Under the pieces are notes generated by a model. It saw nothing but the letters and a program-made list of their open reading frames with translations, was not told where the DNA came from and searched no databases. From Bacillus sp. N13C7 (GTDB lineage: Bacteria > Bacillota > Bacilli > Bacillales > Bacillaceae), in assembly GCF_026790065.1 (NCBI RefSeq), contig NZ_JALAMO010000014.1, positions 1 to 64,000 on the forward strand: 64,000 nt of DNA, read 5' to 3'. Shown here one piece after another: positions 46,205-55,809 of the stretch. Each line of letters opens with the position of its first letter. Position 1 is the first letter of the stretch. The position numbers and the translations under genes were made by a program.

Positions 46205-47788
46205 TTATTGATTTAATATTTTCTCCACACGCTCCCGCATCTGCGGCACGCTCAATCCGATAATCACCTGAAACGCCTTCCCATTTCTGACGATGCCGTG
46301 CGCGCCAAGCGCTCGGAACACGCTGTCAGCCTCAACCTTTGTTTCATCCTTGACGCTGACTCTGAGACGGGTGGCGCAGTTTGTCACTTCAGTGATGTTG
46401 TCCTTTCCGCCCAGCGCTTCAATATACAGAAAAGCGGTATCATCTGCCGTTTCAGCAGCGGAGGCCGTTTCGTCCTTGTTTTTTCTTTCTCTGTATTCCT
46501 GTTTCGAATACAGCTTTGTTTCCTGCTGATCATCCTTTTCCCGTCCCGGTGTAGCGATATTGAATTTGAGGATTAAGAATCGGAAGACGAAAAAATAAAT
46601 AGCTGTAAAAGAGAGCCCAATCAAAATTTGATACACATACGTCATACCGTGGCTGCCAAAGAGCGGGATCCAGTTCAAGGTTACCGCTTCGATCAGCCCG
46701 CCTCCCATATTACCGACGACACCGGCCATGTACATGACTGTCGACATTGTTGCGGCAAGCACAGCGTGAACTGCAAATAAGAAAGGAGAAATGAATAAGA
46801 AAGTGAATTCAATTGGCTCAGTAATGCCCGCGACAATCGCCGTCAGCGTAACAGGGATCAGCAGCCCTGCGACCAGTTTTTTCTTTTCCTTTTTGGCTGT
46901 GGCATAAAACGCCAGGGCGATCCCCGGAATGCCGAAGATTTTCGAGTTCCCATGAAGCGCGAATCCGCCTTGCGGGAAAAGCTCCTTCAGGGGTTTGGCG
47001 CTTTGCGAATATTCTCCGAGATGCTGTGCCCAATACGTGACGATCCCGCCTTCTGCTACTGCAGGCCCATAAATAAACGGCGTGTAAATAAAGTGATGAA
47101 GGCCGGTCGGAATCAAAATCCGTTCCAAAAATGTGTAAATCCAGACGCCCACTGCCCCGGAAGCAACCAGGAAGCTCTGAAGAGATCCGATTCCCGTCTG
47201 AACCATCGGCCAAATGTAAGACACGGCCAAAGCGATCGGGATCATAATGAAGAAGGAAATCATCACGATATACGTTGAGCCTTGAAAGATGCCGAGAAAA
47301 TCGGGCAGTTTTTTATCAAAATAGCGGTTGTGCAAAAAGACGACAATCGAAGAAATAAAGATGGCACCGATAATATTGGTATCAAGTGTTTTGATGCCCG
47401 CAATCATCGTTAACCCGCTTGTTCCTCCGACCTCTTGGTTCATGTCGACGCCGAATGCGCCTCCCCATACCGTCAAGATCGAACTGACAAAGTAGTTGAA
47501 CGTCAGATAAACCGTAAGCGCTTCCAAACAAGCGCGCGCCTGAGCTTTCTTCGCCAAAGCAACCGGGATGCCGATAGCGAATAAGAGCGGCATTTGATTA
47601 AATACTGTCCAGCCGCCCTGCTCAATGATATACCAGCACTGATACCAAAACCCGTCAGGATCAGCAAGCGGGCCCATGAGGGTTTTATTTTTAAAAAGCG
47701 TACTGATACCGACGATAATGCCGGCGAACGCGAATAATAGAACAGGCACAAACATCGCGCTTCCAAAGCGCTGAATTTTTTGCATCAT
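46205..47788 (-). CDS. malP: PTS maltose-specific EIICB component MalP (GlvC)
   Basis: A 527-residue sugar permease of the glucose/maltose PTS family. EIIC forms about ten helices (1-430); after a charged linker the EIIB domain carries the phospho-cysteine C471 in NCATRLR. No EIIA domain is present, so phosphate must come from another EIIA such as that of PtsG. Imported maltose-6-phosphate is cleaved by MalA. AGGGGG precedes the ATG. It is the last gene of malA-glvR-malP. Confidence 0.95.
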   Translation of the reverse strand: MMQKIQRFGSAMFVPVLLFAFAGIIVGISTLFKNKTLMGPLADPDGFWYQCWYIIEQGGWTVFNQMPLLFAIGIPVALAKKAQARACLEALTVYLTFNYFVSSILTVWGGAFGVDMNQEVGGTSGLTMIAGIKTLDTNIIGAIFISSIVVFLHNRYFDKKLPDFLGIFQGSTYIVMISFFIMIPIALAVSYIWPMVQTGIGSLQSFLVASGAVGVWIYTFLERILIPTGLHHFIYTPFIYGPAVAEGGIVTYWAQHLGEYSQSAKPLKELFPQGGFALHGNSKIFGIPGIALAFYATAKKEKKKLVAGLLIPVTLTAIVAGITEPIEFTFLFISPFLFAVHAVLAATMSTVMYMAGVVGNMGGGLIEAVTLNWIPLFGSHGMTYVYQILIGLSFTAIYFFVFRFLILKFNIATPGREKDDQQETKLYSKQEYRERKNKDETASAAETADDTAFLYIEALGGKDNITEVTNCATRLRVSVKDETKVEADSVFRALGAHGIVRNGKAFQVIIGLSVPQMRERVEKILNQ

Positions 47789-47802
47789 ACCAGAACCCCC
47801 TG

Positions 47803-48567
47803 CTACTCAATGTCATTTTTTTCTGCCTCTTTGTAATCAACATATGCGCGGAACAATGCTTCGCCAACGAGAAAAAATGGTGCAAAAGCAACAATTTCCG
47901 TTTTATCACTTAATGTCACAGGTTTGCTTGCCGCATAAAGATTATGCGGAGTCAGTTGGGCGAGGACATTGTTTTTTAAATTCGTAATGGAAATAAAGGG
48001 AATACCCTTTGCAGAAAGCATTCTTGCCTGAGGAATCAGCTCCGGTGTTTCTCCGGAAAGAGAAATGATGATAAACAGATCGTTTACTTTAAAATCATCG
48101 CGCATCAGTTTAAATTCATTTCTGTCTTCAATCAAAATAAGATACCGATGGCGCGGAATAAACATTCTTTGCAAATCACGGGCGCATATCTTTTGCGCAT
48201 TTCCTGATCCATACACGAAAATGCGGTCGGCTTCATCAATCAGCTGGCACATCTCCGTCATGTCCTTTGACCTTAAGAATTTCAGATTTGATTCAATATC
48301 GTCAAGCAGCTTTTGAAAACTCATACTCTCGCCTTCTTCCGGCTGATCTTCCCACTTTAAAAAGACGCGAAATTCACTGTAGCCGCTGAAACCGAGCTTT
48401 TGGGCAAGCCGCAAAATCGAGGAACGCGATACACTGCAAGCTTTGGCCAGCGCGTCAATTCCAAGATGATAGCACGTGTGCTTGTGATTCAATATATATT
48501 TTAAAATATGAAAATCGTTGTCATTTAATTTGCCGTAGTGCTGATTAATCAGTTCGTCGAGCTTCAT
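47803..48567 (-). CDS. glvR: RpiR-family activator GlvR
   Basis: A 254-residue regulator with an N-terminal RpiR helix-turn-helix (about 1-77, LAKACSVSRSSILRLAQ) and a SIS sugar-phosphate-binding domain (about 100-240, VYGSGNAQ). It activates the mal operon in response to maltose-6-phosphate. The ATG at 48567 is seven bases after GGGGGG; an upstream ATG five codons earlier overlaps that site. It sits between malA and malP. Confidence 0.93.
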   Translation of the reverse strand: MKLDELINQHYGKLNDNDFHILKYILNHKHTCYHLGIDALAKACSVSRSSILRLAQKLGFSGYSEFRVFLKWEDQPEEGESMSFQKLLDDIESNLKFLRSKDMTEMCQLIDEADRIFVYGSGNAQKICARDLQRMFIPRHRYLILIEDRNEFKLMRDDFKVNDLFIIISLSGETPELIPQARMLSAKGIPFISITNLKNNVLAQLTPHNLYAASKPVTLSDKTEIVAFAPFFLVGEALFRAYVDYKEAEKNDIE

Positions 48568-48632
48568 ATCAGATCCCCCCATTTTCTTTCTATTATATAC
48601 AATAACAGATTCGAAAACGGGGGGTATTTCAG

Positions 48633-50015
<1,383 letters not shown>

Positions 50016-50020
50016 TTATA

Positions 50021-50316
50021 CCATGAAAGGGTCCGTCCCGTAACACGTTTGGCGCACTTAGGTCATTTGATCAACTTTAGTGTTTTTTCCCACAGAGCGG
50101 GAAATTTCTCATTTACCTTATGTCTGGACGATTTGATTTTTTTACCTTTTTTGTAATCTTAAAGTCTCACCAACTATGAATTTTAAGTGAATATACGCCC
50201 TTCCAATTCTTATGAAAAGGTTCTTTTGTACGATTCGGATGCATGCCGAATTATTTATAATCATTTATATAAAACATCCATTTGTGCGTGAATTTAGAAA
50301 AGGCAGGGGACAAAAG
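50021..50316. other. Intergenic region malA-yfjA
   Basis: No gene is seen. Its left end carries the malA promoter. Toward yfjA there is a TATAAT -10 (50256-50261) whose -35 position is occupied by the inverted repeat ATTCGG-N7-CCGAAT (50233-50251), with a palindromic ATGCAT in the middle. A regulated promoter of yfjA is the simplest reading. Confidence 0.55.
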
Positions 50317-50631
50317 TTGGACTCATATAAAGTCATTGAGCTGGCAAACAAGTACAGTGCGGCCGCAGAAGAGGTCAGAAGCTCCAAAATGCTGCTTGAA
50401 TCCCGGTTATCTGCATTGGGAGATGCCTGGCAGGGAAAAGCCAGAGAGTCATTCGACCAGGATTTCGAGGAAACGAAAGCCGCCTACGATCAATTTGAAC
50501 AGGAGTTGCTTGAAACAAGCCAGGAACTAAAAGCAGCCGCAGTCAAAATAGAAGAACGAAAAGCTGAAATTGCCAGAATGGAAGAAATGGAACGTAAAGC
50601 AAGAGAGGAAAGACATAAACTCGGGAGGTGA
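50317..50631 (+). CDS. yfjA: WXG100-like small protein YfjA
   Basis: A 104-residue all-helical protein with WQG at residues 38-40 in the turn between two long helices, the hallmark of WXG100/YwqH-like type VII (ESX/Yuk) substrates or partner proteins. The start is taken as TTG at 50317 after AGGGGACAAAAG; in-frame codons further upstream encode a hydrophobic stretch within the promoter region. The stop overlaps the ribosome site of yfjB, so the two are coupled. Function inferred from family and context only. Confidence 0.78.
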   Translation: MDSYKVIELANKYSAAAEEVRSSKMLLESRLSALGDAWQGKARESFDQDFEETKAAYDQFEQELLETSQELKAAAVKIEERKAEIARMEEMERKAREERHKLGR

Positions 50632-50636
50632 ACGGT

Positions 50637-51860
50637 GTGTCAGGAAACATTGCAGTTGATCCGGATAAGCTCGAACAGCTTGCAAATGATGTAGTCACGG
50701 AATTAACTGATATGGAAAACAAATATAAGGACCTGCATGTGGAGCTGGGGCAGATGATTTTGCAATGCGATCCCCGCTACAGCAGCTGTTTTTCTGGAGT
50801 GGGCGATGCGTGGAGCTCAGGAAAGGCGCTCGTCACCAAGCTGAGTGACAATGAGATTTTCATCAGAAAAACGGGCGATAAATTTGTGGAACAAGATGAT
50901 ATTTTGCGAAAGCTCTACAATGCCTACGACAAATACGGTACGTTGACAAGCTTAACCGCCCTTATGCTGACGCAGGGAAAATATTACGGGTTAGGGCTTA
51001 CGAAATTTGTGAAACAGCCAAGCGGCTTGCATACCGCCCAGCACTCAAAACTTCTATTGGATATTTCCAGGGCTGTTGACAGCTCGCGTTATCAAAAAGC
51101 CGCCAGAGTGCTTTTGAATCCTAAATATTTGCTTAAAAAGACTAACCGGCCATTTTCGGATTTGGTACATAAAAAATTTACAAAATACTTTCCTCAGGAT
51201 ACGGTGGATTTTTCAAACAGCGTCAGGAGCTACACAAAAGGATTTCTTAATGAAGCCGGCGTACGCTCAACTTTAAAGGATGTCGGAAAAACAGGATTGA
51301 AATTCGCTAAAGGAAATGCCATTACCGCGACACTGATTACCGGTGCAACCGAAACGTTCGGAGCGGGCTTGAAAATAGCTGAAAATTACGCGAAATACCA
51401 AAACAAACCGGAAGTTCTCAAGCGTGAAAACGCCAAGGCCGTCGGGAATGCTGTGAATAATACGATTTTTGTTGCCGGCGGTGCCACAGCTGGTGCTGTC
51501 ATCGGCGGTGCAATCGGAAGCTTTGCAGGACCTGTGGGTACTGTCCTTCTTGGGGCAGCAGGTTCATACATTGGCGGAGTCGTCGGAGAACAAATCGCCA
51601 AATATACAGCCGGTTTTGCCGAAAAAGCAGCCTTAAAGCTGAAAGAACCGATCCATGCTGTCGTCGATACAGCCAAGAAAGGGCTGGAATCAGCCGGCAA
51701 AGTCGTGAAATCAGTGAATGACGGCATAGATGCGGCAAATAAAACGATCCATAAAGGAATAGACAGCGCGAAAAAAGGAATGGAAAAAGCAAAGAAAACA
51801 GCGGATTCGCTTATACACGGCGCAACCCATTTCCTCAAAGGGAAACTTTCATTTGGATAG
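50637..51860 (+). CDS. yfjB: YfjB, putative type VII secretion substrate with glycine-zipper domain
   Basis: A 407-residue protein without a signal peptide. Residues 1-100 are helical with a WSSG turn near 59-62, resembling WXG/LXG secretion domains. A Gly/Ala-rich membrane-prone block follows at about 275-320 (GGATAGAVIGGAIGSFAGPV and neighbouring repeats). The end (about 330-405) is lysine-rich and repeats GIDAANKT / GIDSAKKG / AKKTADS. This looks like a membrane-active effector. The start GTG at 50637 is eight bases after GGGAGG; GTG at 50628 is an alternative. Name by position in the 168 order; no activity is known to me. Confidence 0.72.
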   Translation: MSGNIAVDPDKLEQLANDVVTELTDMENKYKDLHVELGQMILQCDPRYSSCFSGVGDAWSSGKALVTKLSDNEIFIRKTGDKFVEQDDILRKLYNAYDKYGTLTSLTALMLTQGKYYGLGLTKFVKQPSGLHTAQHSKLLLDISRAVDSSRYQKAARVLLNPKYLLKKTNRPFSDLVHKKFTKYFPQDTVDFSNSVRSYTKGFLNEAGVRSTLKDVGKTGLKFAKGNAITATLITGATETFGAGLKIAENYAKYQNKPEVLKRENAKAVGNAVNNTIFVAGGATAGAVIGGAIGSFAGPVGTVLLGAAGSYIGGVVGEQIAKYTAGFAEKAALKLKEPIHAVVDTAKKGLESAGKVVKSVNDGIDAANKTIHKGIDSAKKGMEKAKKTADSLIHGATHFLKGKLSFG

Positions 51861-51871
51861 GAGAATAAACA

Positions 51872-52639
51872 ATGAAGCAGTTTACGATCAGCATAGAAGA
51901 ACTCTTATTTTGTTTTTACAGCGAAGGGTTTTTTGAACAGGGAATGGCCTTGAAGCAGGCCTATTTTCCGGAAATAGAAGATGAACAGCTCGGCGCTTTG
52001 TTCGAAGCGGCGTGCCGCTCACTCTTAGCCAAAGATGCGGCGGAATATCGGAACCATCAATATCGGTTAAAGGACGAGTACTGTCCGTTTATCCATGTAT
52101 TAAACGACGCTGACTATACAGTGAAGCTTTCTAAATTTAACGGGCAAGGCGCCGAACAGAATGTGTCCTGCCATGTATCAAAATTCGGCACGTACTCTCA
52201 CGAACTCCTTTTTGATGAACAAGTCCATCGCATTACAAAAATGGAATCAAGTGAAGGGTTACTTGCTAAGACAGATGAGTTTTTACATATAATAGATACA
52301 GAGGATAAAAGAGAATCGATTGTGACATTGACATCAAATGAATTTGAAAAGCTCTTGGAGGGCGCTTCAGACAACCCTTCACATCTAAAAGAGTTCCTTG
52401 AAAAACATGACCACCAAGAGGACGTTACCCGATTTGTAAATGATCTGGCTTTGCGGAAAGGGAAAATGGATACACTTATGCGTCTGGCATATGGCAAAGA
52501 TAACACTCCTGAAGTGGCTGACATGGCATTTGTCCTGCCGGGGGCTCACCATACTTGGCTTGTCACAGGCATCACCCAGAATGAATTTTCTATCCTCCCT
52601 GCTCATAAGGATATTGTAAATCAAATCATTTCAAAATGA
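51872..52639 (+). CDS. yfjC: YfjC, conserved protein of the yfjA-D cassette
   Basis: A 255-residue soluble alpha/beta protein with no domain I can name. It follows yfjB after 11 bases with its own GGAGAA site. Size, acidic character and position between a putative secreted effector and a membrane protein would suit a secretion chaperone, loosely like EspG in mycobacterial ESX systems, but no sequence motif supports that directly. Confidence 0.7.
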   Translation: MKQFTISIEELLFCFYSEGFFEQGMALKQAYFPEIEDEQLGALFEAACRSLLAKDAAEYRNHQYRLKDEYCPFIHVLNDADYTVKLSKFNGQGAEQNVSCHVSKFGTYSHELLFDEQVHRITKMESSEGLLAKTDEFLHIIDTEDKRESIVTLTSNEFEKLLEGASDNPSHLKEFLEKHDHQEDVTRFVNDLALRKGKMDTLMRLAYGKDNTPEVADMAFVLPGAHHTWLVTGITQNEFSILPAHKDIVNQIISK

Positions 52640-52670
52640 TAACAATTGAATTAACAAAAGGAGAAAAGCA

Positions 52671-53228
52671 TTGAAAAACCAAGAAATCATTGAAGTCAAA
52701 AGCAAAATGTTCCTGAGAATATGGGCTTTTGTCGGATCTGCCGGTATGGGATTAGCATGTTTCTGGCTCTTTTATATGGGTATTACGTTTCAAACGAAAT
52801 ATTACCTATTAGCCATTCCTGCTGGCTTTCTGTTCACCTTGTTTTGTTTATATTTATTTATCATCTTCTTTCCGGCTTTCACCCCGCGGGGAAATACCAT
52901 TTTCCGCATCAAGACAGGAAAAGATGGAGAAGTGTTCACTGACAAAGTGTCTGTTACGTTTACTGATATCAAGAAAATTGAGATGAGCCGCCATAAATTT
53001 AGTCTAAAAGGAATTTTCCAGGAAGATATATTGATCCAAACCGTTGATCAGAAGACCATTCGCATTCCCACTTGGAACATCATTCCGAATCCGTTGTTTT
53101 TCGAAGCGGTTGAACGCTATATCCTTCCCCATCTGAATGAAGAGGCGAAAAGCAATTGGATCGGTCAATTTACGGAGATTCAGCGCAGCGCGTATTTAAA
53201 GGAATTTGAGAATCATCCAAAGCTTTAA
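52671..53228 (+). CDS. yfjD: YfjD/YfjE-type two-helix membrane protein
   Basis: A 185-residue protein with two membrane helices (about 17-38 and 44-68) and a C-terminal cytoplasmic domain. The start is TTG at 52671 after AAAGGAG. In 168 two related genes, yfjD and yfjE, lie here; this window has only one, and I cannot tell which. The layout suits an immunity protein for a membrane-active YfjB, which is an inference. Confidence 0.7.
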   Translation: MKNQEIIEVKSKMFLRIWAFVGSAGMGLACFWLFYMGITFQTKYYLLAIPAGFLFTLFCLYLFIIFFPAFTPRGNTIFRIKTGKDGEVFTDKVSVTFTDIKKIEMSRHKFSLKGIFQEDILIQTVDQKTIRIPTWNIIPNPLFFEAVERYILPHLNEEAKSNWIGQFTEIQRSAYLKEFENHPKL

Positions 53229-53280
53229 CAGCTCTCCTCCTTTATAATGAAAGAGAAAAGCAACTTGAGGAGTGCGCGTG

Positions 53281-53607
53281 ATGCTGATTACCATTCTTTT
53301 ATTTCTCGCGGCGGGGCTTGCCGAAATTGGCGGCGGGTATTTGGTTTGGCTGTGGCTGAGAGAGGCAAAGCCAGTCGGCTATGGGATCGCCGGAGCGCTG
53401 ATCCTTGTTGTCTATGGCATTCTTCCGACGCTTCAGTCCTTTCCTTCCTTCGGCCGTGTATATGCCGCTTATGGCGGGGTATTCATCGTGCTTGCGGTCC
53501 TGTGGGGATGGCTTGTTGACCGAAAAACACCTGATCTGTATGACTGGGTCGGTGCATTCATTTGTCTCATCGGCGTCTGCGTCATCTTATTTGCGCCGCG
53601 CGGATAA
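53281..53607 (+). CDS. yfjF: UPF0060 small membrane protein YfjF
   Basis: A 108-residue protein with four membrane helices of the UPF0060/YnfA family, distantly resembling small multidrug resistance transporters. Function unproven. GAGGAG lies eight bases before the ATG at 53281. Confidence 0.88.
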   Translation: MLITILLFLAAGLAEIGGGYLVWLWLREAKPVGYGIAGALILVVYGILPTLQSFPSFGRVYAAYGGVFIVLAVLWGWLVDRKTPDLYDWVGAFICLIGVCVILFAPRG

Positions 53608-53640
53608 CAAAATGGCCAGCTTATGAAGCGGGCCATTTTT
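53608..53640. terminator. Terminator between yfjF and sspH
   Basis: AAAATGGCC and GGCCATTTT arms in the short gap between convergent stop codons. Confidence 0.88.
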
Positions 53641-53642
53641 GT

Positions 53643-53822
53643 TTAATCCTCTTTTAAGTTAGTCAGCTGCACTTCATGCTCCTCTTGCGGTTCGTCAAGC
53701 GGATAAATTCTTGCTGTTCCAGTTTCTTCATTTACGTGCTGAATGTAAATAGGAACGCCGTTATATGTTACTTTCTTCATGTCGGGAGATTCTACAATTT
53801 CTTTCGCCCTTTGAATATTCAT
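53643..53822 (-). CDS. sspH: Small acid-soluble spore protein H
   Basis: A 59-residue protein of the SspH family (MNIQRAKEIVESPDMKK start), a minor spore-core protein. GAAGGAGG precedes the ATG at 53822. A forespore-type promoter lies at 53844-53873, inside the final codons and just past the end of acoR. Confidence 0.93.
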   Translation of the reverse strand: MNIQRAKEIVESPDMKKVTYNGVPIYIQHVNEETGTARIYPLDEPQEEHEVQLTNLKED

Positions 53823-53843
53823 AGCAACACCCTCCTTCATACA

Positions 53844-53873
53844 TAATGTTTCCATTTCCCGAAGGAAGTATGC
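53844..53873 (-). promoter_or_regulatory. Sigma-F/G-type promoter of sspH
   Basis: On the minus strand GCATA (53869-53873) and GGAAACATTA (53844-53853) are separated by 15 bases, close to the sigma-F pattern GYATA-N15-GGNRANAMTR, with one mismatch. It begins immediately next to the acoR stop codon. Confidence 0.7.
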
Positions 53874-53874
53874 T

Positions 53875-55692
53875 TTATGATTCAGCGGACAAATTGAATT
53901 TTTTCAAGCGTTTGTAGAAAGTGCTGCGGGGTATCCCGCTGATTTTGGCTGCTTGAGAGACGTTTCCTTTTGCAGATTCGAGCGCTTTGATGATGATATC
54001 TTTTTGGATTTTCTCACGAAGAGTCAGCGCGCCGGCAGCAGCCGGCTTTTTTTCTGCCGGGCTGACCGGAAGTCCGGCAGCCTCCAGTAAAGCGGTAAGC
54101 GGCTCATCTCTCAGCCTGCCGTCCGGAAATCTGATAGAAAGACGTTCAAACACATTAAACAGCTCGCGAATATTTCCCGGCCACCTCCATTGCTTCAGCA
54201 CCTCCAAAAAAGCAGGAGGAAGTTCTCCGGGCCAATGATGTTTCTGTTTGTAGTACTGAAAAAGATCCGGAATATCTTCGGGGCGTTCGCGTAAAGGAGG
54301 AAGTTCGACCGGATAGACATGCAGGCGGTAAAACAAGTCCTCTCTGATTTTGCCGCTTTCGGCAAGCTCGCGCAAATCACAATGCGTGGCGGCAATGACT
54401 CTGATATCAACCGGAATTTCTTTCGTCCCGCCAACCGGCGTAATCTTGCGTTCCTGAAGCACCCGTAAAAGCGCAACCTGCATCGAGTGGGAAATTTCTC
54501 CGATCTCATCTAAAAATAAGGTGCCTTGATTGGCTTTTTGGAAGGCGCCTTTGTAGCCGCTTCGTTTCGCTCCCGTAAAAGCGCCCTCCGCATAGCCGAA
54601 CAGCTCGCTTTCAATCAAATCAGACGGGATCGCTCCGCAATTGACAGCAATAAACGGGCCGTGCCGCCGCCCGCTGTTCTCATGAAGCGCACGTGCCGCG
54701 ACTTCCTTTCCCGTTCCAGTTTCACCCGACAGACAGACCGTGGCATCCGCTGCAGCTGCTCGTTGAAGGCTCTTCAGCATCGCTTGCGATCTGCCGCTTT
54801 TCCCGATGACTCCATTGAATCGAAACGCCGTCTTTTTCTCTTGTTCCGAGAGATAAAAACAAGTGCCGCCATCCCCCATAGTGACGGCTTTTTCGATTGA
54901 AAAGCCCCTTTCCTTCAATTCATACAGGTGCCTTCCCTGCCAATCCGGCATTGAGGTTCGAATTGCTTCACTCGCGCTGATGATATGCTGTTTGGTATTG
55001 CAGAGCACCATTGGCACACGGGATGCAGCCCTATCCCCAAAACGGCTGATCAGCTCCAGCTCTTTCTCACGGCTTTTAGCTGCCAGTTCCCGTTCCGCGG
55101 CATAGGCAATCGCTGTTGCAATACCGAGCATATGAGGATGCGCGCCTGCTGCCGGACACGATATGTCAATCACACCCGCTAGACTGCCATCCTCATGGTG
55201 AATCGGAGCGGCTGAGCAGTTCCATTGATGGGAAGCAATTGAATAATGCTCTGATCCTTGTATCGCAACCGGCTCGCTAATGTGAAGCGCCGTGCCAATC
55301 GCATTTGTTCCGACAGCCGTTTCCGTCCAGCATGCGCCTTCAACAAAGTTGATGCATTTGGCTTCATAAAGTGCACGGGGATGTCCGTCCAATGCCAAAA
55401 CAACGCCGTCTGAATCAATTAACAGCGCCATCATTTCCATTTCTTTTATGGCAGGCAGCAGTTTTTCAAGGTAAGGCTTTGCGGTCGTCAGGAAAAATGA
55501 ATGCTTTTTTGACTGCTGATCCAGCTCGGTTTGCTGTAAAACCTTTGGGCCTTTTTCTAAATAAGGATTGACCTCAGCTTTTTTGCAGCGATGCCATGAC
55601 TCGGCGATCCGTTTTCTTAAACGGGCTTCGTCAAGCACACCGTCTTTCACAAAACGTTTCCAGGTTTGCAAATCGTTTGGGACCGAATTCAT
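53875..55692 (-). CDS. acoR: Sigma-54-dependent activator AcoR
   Basis: A 605-residue enhancer-binding protein. Its N-terminal sensory part (about 1-270) has a GAF-like domain. The AAA+ domain has Walker A GETGTGKE, the sigma-54-contacting GAFTGA loop ([11 protein letters not shown]) and an arginine-finger region. The C-terminal Fis-type helix-turn-helix ([19 protein letters not shown]) binds upstream sites. It activates acoABCL with acetoin as signal. The ATG at 55692 gives the family length, although AAGGAG touches it and GGGAGGAG further up is the better site. Confidence 0.95.
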   Translation of the reverse strand: MNSVPNDLQTWKRFVKDGVLDEARLRKRIAESWHRCKKAEVNPYLEKGPKVLQQTELDQQSKKHSFFLTTAKPYLEKLLPAIKEMEMMALLIDSDGVVLALDGHPRALYEAKCINFVEGACWTETAVGTNAIGTALHISEPVAIQGSEHYSIASHQWNCSAAPIHHEDGSLAGVIDISCPAAGAHPHMLGIATAIAYAAERELAAKSREKELELISRFGDRAASRVPMVLCNTKQHIISASEAIRTSMPDWQGRHLYELKERGFSIEKAVTMGDGGTCFYLSEQEKKTAFRFNGVIGKSGRSQAMLKSLQRAAAADATVCLSGETGTGKEVAARALHENSGRRHGPFIAVNCGAIPSDLIESELFGYAEGAFTGAKRSGYKGAFQKANQGTLFLDEIGEISHSMQVALLRVLQERKITPVGGTKEIPVDIRVIAATHCDLRELAESGKIREDLFYRLHVYPVELPPLRERPEDIPDLFQYYKQKHHWPGELPPAFLEVLKQWRWPGNIRELFNVFERLSIRFPDGRLRDEPLTALLEAAGLPVSPAEKKPAAAGALTLREKIQKDIIIKALESAKGNVSQAAKISGIPRSTFYKRLKKFNLSAES

Positions 55693-55762
55693 CTCCTTGA
55701 TCGCTCCTCCCTTACACGCCGTTTTCATCTATTGTAGGGGAAAAATAAAGCGCTTTCAACAA

Positions 55763-55805
55763 TAAAAAAAGCAGACGCCGTATATTCCCTGCGCCTGCTT
55801 TTTTC
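55763..55805 (-). terminator. Terminator after acoL
   Basis: Minus-strand AGCAGGCGC...GGCGTCTGCT hairpin with one G-T pair, followed by seven T. It lies between acoL and acoR, so acoR probably has its own promoter or relies on read-through. Confidence 0.83.
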
Positions 55806-55809
55806 CTTG

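Noticed and set aside
50637-51860. YfjB as an LXG nuclease toxin
   Set aside because: No nuclease motif is visible and the C-terminus is glycine-zipper plus lysine-rich helices, which favours a membrane-active protein.
54526-54900. 124-codon plus-strand frame inside acoR
   Set aside because: Antisense to the AAA+ domain; the composition mirrors the real gene.
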